In this document: in pieces, positions 11,798 through 21,739 of the stretch
Layout: the number at the start of each line of letters is the position of its first letter
Numbering within the stretch: the stretch's first letter is position 1
DNA from: Rhizophagus sp. LPA8_4_AMF
Lineage: Eukaryota > Glomeromycota > Glomeromycetes > Glomerales > Glomeraceae
NCBI GenBank assembly: GCA_021464525.1
Contig: JADRCO010000188.1
Location: 1 to 44,806 of the forward strand
DNA length: 44,806 bases
Reading direction: 5' to 3'
Translations under genes and position numbers: made by a program
The notes under the pieces: generated by a model
Seen by the model: the letters and a program-made list of their open reading frames with translations, nothing else
Databases searched by the model: none
Told to the model about the DNA's origin: nothing

Positions 11798-13775
11798 ATG
11801 GTAATTATTTACGTGTACATGTAAATCCTTGCATCTATAACATCTAATTGATCTTCATTTATTATTTTTTTTTTCCTTTATATAGGGAGGATTTGGAGTC
11901 ATAGATATTGGAAGTAACGGTATCAGATTCGGGTTAGTATCAAGTTTGACTCGACACTTACCAGTTGTTTACGAAGAACGTTCTCCAATATCATTATTCA
12001 AGGCACAACATTCTGATTCAGAATCTGATAAACCTACAAAGATTTCTGATGAAGTTATCGTCGACGTTGTAAATACTTTGAACCGATTTAAGCAAATAGC
12101 TCAAAGTTATCAAATCAATCAGTCTAATGTAAAATTAACTGCTACAGAAGCAACCCGTACTGCGCCTAACAAAGACGACTTTATCAAAAAAATATTTGAT
12201 TCTACAAAATGGGAAATTGAAACGTTAGAAAAAGATAGGGAAGCTAAAATATCTGCAAAGGGTGTTGTTGCTACTTATTATGGTGTTGAAGGATTAGTAA
12301 TGGATATGGGTGGGGGATCTGTTGAATTTAATTACGTGATTCACCGACCTCATGAGGCAAAACAAGAAATTCCAATGTCAGAAAAACCAATTAATCTTCC
12401 TTATGGGGCCGCGGTCTTAGCAAGTCGATTGGAAAAACTTGGTACTCCTAAGGAACGAGAAGGTTTATTCACAGAAATTGTAAAGAGCTTGGAAGAAGGC
12501 TTCAAAAATTTAAACGCCCCAGATAATCTTAAGGGAGAAGACGGTTCGTTTAATATTTATATGAATGGAGGTGGATTTAAATCTTTGGGATATCTAAGTA
12601 TGTCAGAAACCGAATTTACAGACAAACACACAAATCAAAAATCTGGTTATCCTATTCCCATAATCAACGGTTATTGTACATCTGCAGAAGAACTACTTAA
12701 AATTGCTAAAAGAATCGCTCCAAGTCATGATGCTAACGATGATGAACCTTCGGAAGTAAAGGATCCTTTCCCAAATGGCAATCCTTTCCGTGTTAGTAAA
12801 AGACGTGCAAAACTTCTTCCTGCAAGTGCTTTTCTCTTTGAAGCAATTATGGAAGTATTAAAAGCTCGTTATGTCTATTTTTGTGAAGGTGGTGTTCGAC
12901 ACGGATATTGTTTCGATATTCTGTCAACGTCGGAACAGTCTGTTGATCCTCTTGAATCTTTTATAAAATCTCATCCACTTCAACCTAAAAATTTGAAAGT
13001 AGCACATCACGAACAACTGTTACAAAATATTAAAAAAGCCATCCCACCTGTTGCTTACGAAATTCTTGATTCGGATATTACATTGTGTAATAAGCCGAAG
13101 AGACTTGAGCGTCTTTTACCTAATTTAATTTATCTCGCATATTGGTCAATGAATTTTGGAAAAGAAGCTCGACCTATCACAGCATTTCAGTTATCACTTG
13201 CCGGGGGTCCTCTTGCTAATGCACCTGGCCTTACGCATACTGATAGAGCCATTATAGCTTGGTGTTTAATGTATCGGTATCATGAAGATGGAAGTGGTTC
13301 TAAAAGTGGTGGTGTTGAAAGAGATGTAAGCATGATGGCACCTATTATATTTGATAGCGTGAAAAAATTGATTCCAGGTGGAAAAGACGGAAGAAAAATT
13401 TGTGAAATTGTTGGAAAATTAATTGGATTTGCTATATTATGTTACCCAGTTGATGTTATATGCACAAATGCATTATTAGGACTGAATATATTTGAATCGT
13501 ATGAAGAAGAAGAAGATGATTATGCCGAAGTCACACAAATTAAGAAAACAAAGAAGAAACACACTATATTGCTAATTTTATCGGAAGGATCTGACTCTAG
13601 CCAGAGTAGTTTTGTTAACAATTCAATCGTTAAAGGGGCCAGCGAGAAATTAGAAAAAAAATATACGTTGGGAGGAAATGAAAAAGAAGGAAAAAAGCAT
13701 GAAGCAAATATAACAGAAATTCATATTCAGATAAAACGAATTATTGCCTTGAAAGAAACAAGAATCCAATCTTAA
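11798..13775 (+). CDS. RTG2: RTG2-like Ppx/GppA-family protein
   Basis: An ASKHA-fold protein of the exopolyphosphatase/GppA family. Yeast Rtg2 senses mitochondrial state and starts retrograde signalling in the cytosol. Exon 1 is just the ATG (11798-11800); exon 2 is 11886-13775, giving 630 residues, slightly longer than yeast Rtg2. Visible motifs: phosphate-1 loop GVIDIGSNGIRFGLVSS at the N terminus, ATEATRTA, phosphate-2 loop LVMDMGGGSVEF (about 138-149), LPYGAAVLASRLEKL, MNGGGFKSLGYLSMSE, INGYCTSAEELL, and YFCEGGVRHGYCF. The whole protein follows Rtg2 closely, so retrograde signalling is a better guess than bulk polyphosphate breakdown. The last 120 residues are charged and weakly conserved. 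The start choice rests on the one-codon first exon, which restores the conserved N-terminal loop. Confidence 0.92.
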
Positions 13776-14293
13776 TTTCTACTACTAATTTATCAAAAAA
13801 TATAAATATATATTTTTTTTTTTATTATGAATATATAAAATATTTATTTAAATTCTTTATATTTCGATTTCTTTTGATCTTTATTTGCATTACTTAGTTC
13901 ATTAAAATAAAAGTTGAACCGCTTCTACAGGTGTGGAATTGATTAAAGTTATCATTCCACGTATTATGAAGCGAATATTAATTAAAAGAAAGCGAGATGT
14001 CCTTTGTATCACACGCAGTATTTTATTCAGAATTTTGAATTGATTCTGTTACCGACAAAGGATACATACTTTTTTAAATAAATAAATTGATCCATAGCTT
14101 AGTGGAAATTTTTATTTAAAAAATATAAGTAAAAAAATTATACAAATACAGTATTTATTAAATGAAAGCAATAAATTAAATAAATGTAAAAATAATGCAA
14201 GAAAGAATATTAAATAAATGTCCATCTTTAAACATGTAATATTTATTACATGAATAAACAATATGTTATACGTGTTCTGAAAACAATTTTTAA
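13776..14293. other. intergenic between two convergent genes
   Basis: No gene seen. It holds two 3' flanks with A/T runs and AATAAA-like strings. No further structure was recognised. Confidence 0.5.
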
Positions 14294-15481
14294 TTAGAGT
14301 TCATTCATTTTCTTCTGAACTTCTGCAATTTCTTTTGTTTTGTTAGCTTCAACTTTCTTTTCTGTACCTCTTGCGACTAAATCATCATTTTTAACCAATT
14401 TACCAATTTTCTGTTTAAAGATTCCAACAGCTTTATCTATAGTAGCATTAAATTTATCTTTCTTAGTTATTCTAGGACCAACATTTTGACTTTCAGGATG
14501 TACAGCGGTAGTTTTTCCTGGAGGAGTCATCTCTCCTTTAGCTCCCTCAGTTTGTTTATGAACAGAACGATCAGCAACTTCATCTTCAGGCTTATGAGGT
14601 GAAGGAAGTGGTTGATTACCAAGAGGTTTAATACCTAAATCAAATTGTTCATCTTTGGGTTTTTGTTGTTCCTGTTTATCAGCTATTTGTTCTTTTTCTT
14701 TTTGTTCATTATAATCTCCATTTAAATCAAATGTTTTGTCAGATTTTTGTGATTTGTCTTTAAGTTCACCAGATTCTTGATAAAATGGGTGAGGTGGAGA
14801 ATCAGATCCAATTCCTAACACTAAAAAAAGGAATTAAAGATAAAAATTAATGAAAATTAATGTATAATTCTCATTATAAATTATTTCTTTTATATACTTA
14901 CTAGTAGCAGGATTTATACCAATACCACCTAAAGCAGATGAGCCTTTATTTGTTGTTGCTTTTGCGAAATTATTATCATCAGTTGGATTCACTGAAGAAT
15001 TAGGCTCAAATTTAAGTGGGAAGGATTTTGCGATATTTTCTTTATTTTCTAACTCTTTATTTTCAGAGTCTTTATTTTCTTTATTTTCTGATTCTTTATT
15101 TTCGGAGTCTTTATTTTCTGCCTTTTTCTCTACGTCATTTTCTGTGTTGATTTTTACAATCTTTTCTGCCTTGTTTTCTATATCATCATCTTTCTTGTTT
15201 TCTACGTCATTTTCTGCCTTGTTTTCTACGTCGTTTTTTGCGGTCTTGTTTTCTACATCCTTATTTTCTGCGTTTACGTCTTTATCTACTGTGGTATTAT
15301 TTTCTGCATTGCTTTCTATGTTGTTATTTTCCATGTCCTCTAAGGTATTCTCATGTTGTGGGGTGACTGGATAACCTAAAGATAATGTAAAAATGTAAGC
15401 CGGTAATGAATAAAGGAAGTGTGACGCATTGTTAAATATTTACATACCACCGGGAATAAATTCTTCAAATTGTGATGACAT
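14294..15481 (-). CDS. disordered ENK-repeat protein with a CsbD-like C terminus
   Basis: Function not known. Three exons from the right (15448-15481, 14902-15375, 14294-14820) join in phase to 344 residues. Residues about 15-115 are a low-complexity array of short acidic/basic units built on ENK, such as DVENKAENDVENK and DSENKE. The middle is rich in P, G, K and Q. The C terminus (IDKAVGIFKQKIGKLVKNDD and onwards) has an amphipathic, K-rich helical pattern like CsbD-type stress proteins and fungal Hmp1-like proteins. That similarity is my weak inference. No signal peptide or membrane span. TATAAA on the minus strand (15595-15600) lies about 115 bp before the start codon. The protein could be a hydrophilic stress protein. 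Confidence 0.72.
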
Positions 15482-16285
15482 CTTTTTCTCGTTTTATATG
15501 TTTTAAATTTGTTGTTTAATTTTATTGTTTAAAAATTTGCTGTTGCTAAATTGGTTTTGTTAATTTTTGCTTTTAATTTTTCATTCGCGTTCTCTTTATA
15601 AATGTTTTTCGAGCTAATTACTTTTAATTACCTCAGAATGATCACATAATATGAAATTATTATATGTAGATCGATCATATATTAAATCTAACTTAATTTA
15701 GAATTTAAAGCTAGTATTGACATCATAATGTAATCGCATCATATCATGTGGTTAATTACGAAGTGAGCAAATAATTACATATTCGTATTCAGTTGAAGTA
15801 TCATTAAAATTGACGTAATTTGTATAGACTGTAAAGGGCTGATATATTATATAGTTAGTACGGTGTAATCATAACATACAGTATATGCAATCCTCATTAT
15901 TGTCGCACCGGATTTTCCTCTGACATATTAAATTAATATTATTGGACAATTTATTGAATTTTTACCTATAGATCAAAACTGATAATTAAAGCTTTACAAG
16001 TCGAACTTTTTATTACTACTTTATTTATAAAGAATTTTTTCATTTACGTATTACTTTAAAAAATAAGGACTAAGATCAATTAATACTAGATATATCATCC
16101 TTTTAGAAAGGATCAGCCAAGTGGGAGGATAATTACCATGTGAATAAAGGTTTTAAATCTAAATCAGGATATTCTTGCGCGTGCAGACACATTTTAATAT
16201 AAATGCAAGTTTTCTTTTAAGGTCATTGTTAAACTTCTGTTTTTGTTTTTAGAGAGTAAATTTGATATCATTTCTACATAATAAT
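15482..16285. other. intergenic, two divergent promoters
   Basis: No gene seen. The left end carries the minus-strand TATA-like box of the ENK-repeat gene. The right end has TATAAAT at 16198-16204, about 82 bp before the start codon of the small repeat membrane protein. The sequence between has no recognised repeat. Confidence 0.5.
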
Positions 16286-16698
16286 ATGGTGTTTCCCTTC
16301 ATTGTTTTAGCTGGTATCAGTGGTATATCTCTAGTCTGTGGCATATCTCTAACTGTTATAGTATGTGGTATATCTCTAACTGTTTTAGTTGCTGGTATAT
16401 CTCTAACTGGCTTAGTTGCTGGTATATCTCTAACTGGTTTAGTTGCTGGTACCAGTGGTATGTCTCTATTTTTCTTTTTTTTATAAAAAAATCTTTATTG
16501 ACAGTTTATTTTTTTATAAAAATCTTAGTGTTAGGATTCTTTTCACTAGTAATAGCCTCAATTGTCGGAATCGCAATTATAGGAGGAACCTCAGTCGTAG
16601 GAACCATTTTATTGATTCTTCTTGGCAGATGGTCATTTGTAAGGTTTATTGAACGAATTTATATTAGGAATTTAGAAATGAATTTACAAATGCATTGA
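16286..16698 (+). CDS. small hydrophobic protein with 9-residue tandem repeats
   Basis: I do not recognise this protein. Two exons (16286-16457, 16529-16698) join in phase (GTATGT donor, CTTAG acceptor) to 113 residues. Residues 10-54 are five 9-residue units: GISGISLVC, GISLTVIVC, GISLTVLVA and two of GISLTGLVA. A GTS end follows. After the intron comes a second hydrophobic stretch (VLGFFSLVIASIVGIAIIGG) and a third (VVGTILLILLG), then a basic tail with RWSFVRFIERIYIR. It looks like a small integral membrane protein with two or three spans. Splicing at consensus sites keeps hydrophobic coding going on both sides, which supports a real gene. A TATA-like box lies upstream. Alternatively, it is a minisatellite that happens to be open. 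Confidence 0.55.
16313..16447 (+). repeat. 27-bp coding minisatellite, five units
   Basis: Five 27-bp units built on GGTATATCTCTAACTGGTTT encode the nine-residue repeats of the small membrane protein. The last three are nearly identical, and the first two have diverged. The unit length is a multiple of three, so changes in copy number would keep the frame. Confidence 0.85.
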
Positions 16699-17141
16699 TA
16701 GAATAATTATTAAACTATATTTAGTATAAAAAAATTTCAAATCGATTAATCAAAGATGGATAAAAAGGATTTACGCTCGCTTTTCTTTAAATGTCATTAT
16801 AATGAATTACGATATGGAAAAGTTGCGCATAAATAGTATAAATAGTATATCTGATATCTGATCTGATATCTGATATGGTTTAAATACAAGTTTATCATTG
16901 TTAATAACGCCATTTGCTATTATTATTTTAAAACAAAAACAAAAGGTTTATGAGGGACAAAATTAGAAAGTGCTTTCTAAATGAAGAAATACACTAATAT
17001 ATTTATATAAACCTAACTTTTTGAAATCAGCTTCAATAGATTTATTTTTTACTCATGTGTTACCTATTGTTATTGTCATTATTTTCGGATTAATATTCAG
17101 TACAATATTTGTCTTGATTTGTTAGTTTCCCTTTAAAAAAA

Positions 17142-17330
17142 AAAAAGATGTTCGGAAATTGAAGCGAGGATGTCCGGGTAATGTCTATAGCACGTCCGGA
17201 AAATGTCTAAAATGCCCGGAAAATGTACCAAAATGTGAGAGATTCCGGACATTTCAATATCCAGACGACATATCCAGAATCCGGACATATCTGGAAAATG
17301 AGGAGAAAAATTCGGAAATCCCTTTTCATA
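17142..17330. repeat. cluster of degenerate CCGGAAAATGT and TCCGGACAT motifs
   Basis: At least seven near-copies of a short unit appear on both strands: GTCCGGAAAATGT and GCCCGGAAAATGT in the left half, TTCCGGACAT and ATCCGGACAT in the right half. This stretch is far richer in CCGG than its surroundings. Homopolymer A or T/A tracts flank it. It looks like a decayed short tandem or inverted repeat of unknown type. Confidence 0.55.
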
Positions 17331-17561
17331 TTTATTTCTCAATTCTTTTTTTTTAAAAAAAAAGTTGTCAATTTGACGAATTTTTTTATAGGACACTTTC
17401 TTTTAATTTTTATTATAAGAACCTATCGGTATTTATTATTAGATAACAGAACGCGTTTATATAATAAATTTTAAATTGTATTGACTATCTAATAATACTT
17501 AGTGTTGCCGAATTACTGATGAGTTTGCCTTAAAGCAATAAACCAAATCACCAAAATTTAG

Positions 17562-17725
17562 TGTTCCAATCCGAGGATATCCATCATCCGCTTTATCCGA
17601 TCCGGTCATTATCCGTCATCCGTTATCATCCGTCATCCGAAATATCCGATCCGTTAATGTAATTTAACCGCCGGATACCGGATATCCGACGAAAAATTCG
17701 GATAGCGGGTTAACGGATTGGAACA
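17562..17725. mobile_element. short TIR-bounded ATCCG-rich element, MITE-like
   Basis: TGTTCCAATCCG at 17562-17573 is a perfect 12-bp inverted match to 17714-17725. The 164 bp between is packed with ATCCG and CATCCG units, with CCGGAT forms on the other strand near the right end. It has no coding capacity. The two 12-bp ends and the compact size suit a non-autonomous DNA element. No clear target-site duplication was seen (flanks end in TTTAG on the left and begin TTACAG on the right). It could also be a minisatellite that ends in an inverted repeat by chance. Confidence 0.5.
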
Positions 17726-19404
17726 TTACAGTAGATGCTTTTTCAAATTACTTTTTTTTATATGATATTAAATTTACATGTCAATTTCATCATTCTCTTC
17801 AAATATTTTTAATATTTAAATCCCGAGTATTATAATTGTTATTAAACGCATTTTATATATAAAAATTAGCTAATTTTAAGCGTAGATTTTAACAAACTAT
17901 TATTTAAACTTTATTGTGTCGTTTAACTAAAATGCTTCTAAAAATGACAAGACAGTTTTTTTTAGTCCTCTCTATGGAAGCTTTAGGTGAACTAATTCTT
18001 TTAATTACTGTACATAAAATGCATTTATTTACATTTATTTATATCCTGTATTGTTTTCTAATTTCGGAATAATAATTCTTTTATTTCATTTTTGCTTGCT
18101 CGGATTTATGTATCTGTCGGAAATAACGGTAAAAATATCAGTCGAAACCCGATATTCCATCCAATAAAAGTCAATATATCGGATCAACAATATCCCTTTT
18201 CACTTGATTAATAATACATATTATTATATAATAATCTATAATAAAATAAAATTGATTCATACTATTAAAGGTTTAAATTTAAACAATTTTGAAACACAAT
18301 TTCCCCAAATATCGGCACGTGATTGACATTGTGTTCCGATATCTTTTTCCTCTTCGGTTTAAATCAACTACATTGTAAATTAGGTTTGATAATCCAATGC
18401 ACCTTATCTAAAAATCCTAATCATTTTAACATTGACCTTTTTAAAACTGCTTTGGTCTCCGAATAGAAATCATTCAAAATATCGTGTAATCTTGAGAAAT
18501 CTTTGAAATGAAAATTCAACCAATTTTTAATGGATGAAAGCTTTCAAAAGGAAATATAATATTATAAATTTTGATTGTACAAGATAAGCTATTCTCAAAA
18601 TAGATTCTTTCATATGAAGAATGTGCGTTATCGTTGAAAAATATAAAGATAAAAAATAAAAGAACTTCCTGGGCTATGTAGCATAATTTTGATTCGTATC
18701 ATAAATTTTAAGGATTAGTTTTAAACTTTAAATTTTAAGCGCTTAACCTTTTACTGCGTCATACTTAAAGAATGTACTCGTTACATCATGTCAAAATCGT
18801 CGATCCCAATTCTCTAGTAAAACTTTCTCACAGAAATATATCATATACATCAAATATATAAAAATTCTGATAGACAATTAAATTTTCTTAATATAACTGA
18901 TAAACTTTTGTTACGCGTAAATTTGATTGGCGCCACAAAATTAGAATTATTTACACAAATTGGGCGATTTACTTAATAAAAAGTATTAAAGAATGATGAA
19001 ATCCTTACAAAAAAAATTTAAATAATTTTTGTGAGAAAAAAAAAGTCTGGTTTTTTTTAAAAATTTAATACAAATCCTTAAAATACATTATGAAAAAAAG
19101 ATAATAAAATAATTACATAATTATTTTTTTAATAATTTGTGTGGCTCCAAAACGCGTACCGGGTAAAATCGATCCGGAAGTATTACATACATTACCAATC
19201 AAAGTTTCTTTAAAATCCCTTTCACTTTTAAACAGTTTACACAAAATATTTAGTATTACTGGGATAAAACTCAGTTTAACCGAAAAATAATTTATAAGCA
19301 AAAGAAAAAAGGAAAAAAAGATCACCGTCTATAAAATCACTCTATTTTTTCTTTTTTCCCCGAATTTCATAATTTTTTTTTTTTCAATACAAAAAAAAAA
19401 AATT

Positions 19405-21270
19405 ATGACTACGCATTCAAAGTCTGATGAACTTGAACCACTTTTATCACCAACTTCTCCAACTTCATCAACTTCTCCAACTCCACCAACTCTTAGTAAA
19501 AATGAAAATCAAAAAGTATGGTATAAAACAGCTTCAGCTTATTGGCTATTACCATCATTTATGTTAATAGCTATAACAAATGGATTAGGCATAACCGTAA
19601 AAATACAATTTTATTTAAGGGCTGTATGTTATGATTATTATTCAAACAAAAGTCAAACCATTTCTGCTTCTTTTTTACTTAACCCAATTAATGATTACCC
19701 TGATGAATGGTGTAATAATGCTGATGTGCAAGCCATGACTTCTCGATTTCTCTTGATTTTGGATTTATGTTCTGCTATTCCAGGTAAACAATCAAATAAT
19801 TTTAATTTTTTTCCGAAAATGTTCATTAATTGATTTTTTTTTTTTTTTACTTGTTTAGCGATATTTGTTCTTGCACCTCTTGGATTATTATCAGACATAA
19901 AAGGACGTAAAATATGTTTATTAATATCAGTCACAGGATCAATATTGACCACATTAAATATATTATTGGTCGGAAATTATATAGATACGTTTGGAATATA
20001 CTTTTTATTAATAGGTGCATTATTTGATGGAATTACTGGTGGATTATTATCATTAATCTCGTCAAGTTACGCATATGCGACCGATTGTACCTCTCCAACA
20101 CAAAGGTATATTTTTTTTTTCGTCATCACGTTATTTGCTGCGGCAAGAAAAATTTTAATCTTCGATTTTTATTGTCAATAGGAGTGTGATATTTGGATGG
20201 ATGCAAGGAGCATTTTTTGCAGGATTTATAGGACCAACGATAGGAGGATGGATAATAGAATTAACAGATAATTTACTTTCAGTATTTTATGTAATGATCG
20301 CGATATATATTATGTCATTTCTTTATTTTCTTTTCATTTTACCTGAATCTTTAACAAAAGAAAAATTATTGGAAAATTTAAAACGTCAACAAGAATCAAA
20401 TTCAACATTTGATAGAAATCAATTATTAAAATCATGGATAATTTATAGTATTATAAAACCTTTAGCTATATTATTTGAAAAAAATAATAGAAATAATAAT
20501 AATGATGATTTTTTTACAAAATATTCATTATTAATATTAGCTTCTATTAATACTTTAATAACAGCTGCTATAATGGGTATACAGACTGTATTTTTATTAT
20601 ATATAACTTTGGTATTTAAATGGTCATTAGTTGATCAAGGTTATTATTTTATTATACTTGGTATATCAAGAGTAATAGTTTTATTTATCTTATTCCCTCT
20701 ATTAATATCAAATATCAAAAAGAATATTCTTTTAAATAATATAAAAAATAATAATATTCAAATTAATTTTGATAATGAAAATAACGGTGTTATTGAGGAT
20801 AATGAAGAAAAACATTTAAGAAAATATGAAGTTTGGATTCTTAGATTAGCATTATTAATCGATGTGCTTGCTTATGCCGGGTATGGTTTAGCAACTTCCG
20901 GTTCAATGTTCATCGTAGGTAAGTAACTAAGAGTTTTTTTTCTATACATTTTTTTATAGTTTTAAAATTTCATATTTCTAAATTTCTTTTTTTTCTTTAT
21001 ATAGCGTCAGTAATAGCTTCATTAGGTAGTGTTTCTAGTTCGGTAATAAAATCACTACAAACAAATTTAGTAGCTCCATCTCAAATAGGTCAATTATTAG
21101 GCGCATTATGTGTATTAGATTCAATCAGTCGTATAATTTCTCCTGTTGTATTTAATGCTTTATATTCTATATTAGTTGTAACTTCTCCTCATTTGATTTG
21201 GTATGGTATAACTTTTCTAATAGCAGCTGCTTTTTTATTATCTTTCGGTGTAGTTCCAAAGTACAACTAA
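19405..21270 (+). CDS. major facilitator superfamily transporter
   Basis: A polytopic membrane transporter with unknown substrate. Four exons (19405-19783, 19859-20105, 20182-20918, 21005-21270) join in phase to 542 residues, the usual length for a 12-span MFS protein. The N-terminal 35 residues are a Ser/Thr/Pro-rich cytosolic tail. The MFS signature between spans 2 and 3 is visible as GLLSDIKGRK (about 135-144). GWMQGAFFAGFIGPTIGGWI follows in the span 5 region. A long polar loop with runs of N lies mid-protein. The C-terminal exon carries SVSSSVIKSLQTNLVAPSQ and further spans. The pattern, with TDCTSPTQRSVIFGW, resembles the SLC46/tetracycline-resistance-like branch; that subfamily assignment is my inference. 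Confidence 0.88.
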
Positions 21271-21739
21271 GGATATTATTATATTTTTATTTATTATATT
21301 TTTATTTTTTTCTGTAAAATATCTTATGAAAACGTATGTACGTATTTAACTATGATATCTGTAAAATTCCAGAATTAAGTAAGATAAACAATTGAATTTA
21401 CATTTTATTATAAAGCAATAAAGCAATGCATTTAAACATTAAGATATTTTATAGATATTGTTTTTATTTTATTACCTTTGTAATATTCTAACAAATTTAA
21501 ACTAAGCCCATTTCTTTAAATCACTTCCTTTCTTATTATACCTACATAAATTTAAACCTCTTAAAAATGAAAAAAAAACCTCTTATGCCTTCCCTTTTCA
21601 GAAAAAAAAGCAAATGAAAAAAAAAGCTATTTACACTATATAAAATAAATTTTATATGAATTAGCTAGAATAAAACTGAGGGGGATAAAAAAAAATAAAA
21701 TTCAATGCTATAATAACGACATTTGACAAATTTTTTTGT
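21271..21739. other. intergenic between two convergent genes
   Basis: No gene seen. It is A+T-rich 3' flank sequence from both sides, with AATAAA-like strings around 21417 and 21643. A short duplicated AAAGCAATAAAGCAAT occurs near 21413-21428. Confidence 0.5.

Larger units (their letters stand above)
16699..19404. other. long intergenic region with repeat debris
   Basis: No gene could be supported in 2.7 kb. It contains a cluster of CCGGA-type motifs (17142-17330), a T9A9 palindrome (17346-17363), a TIR-bounded ATCCG-rich unit (17562-17725) and a short GATATCTGAT repeat near 16850-16875. The 15-base string shared with 10408-10422 is at 18307. Several open stretches here are short and look like nothing known. 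Confidence 0.5.

Noticed and set aside
17133-17474. Overlapping open frames on both strands
   Set aside because: All are produced by the CCGGA motif cluster; none resembles a protein or has flanking splice sites.
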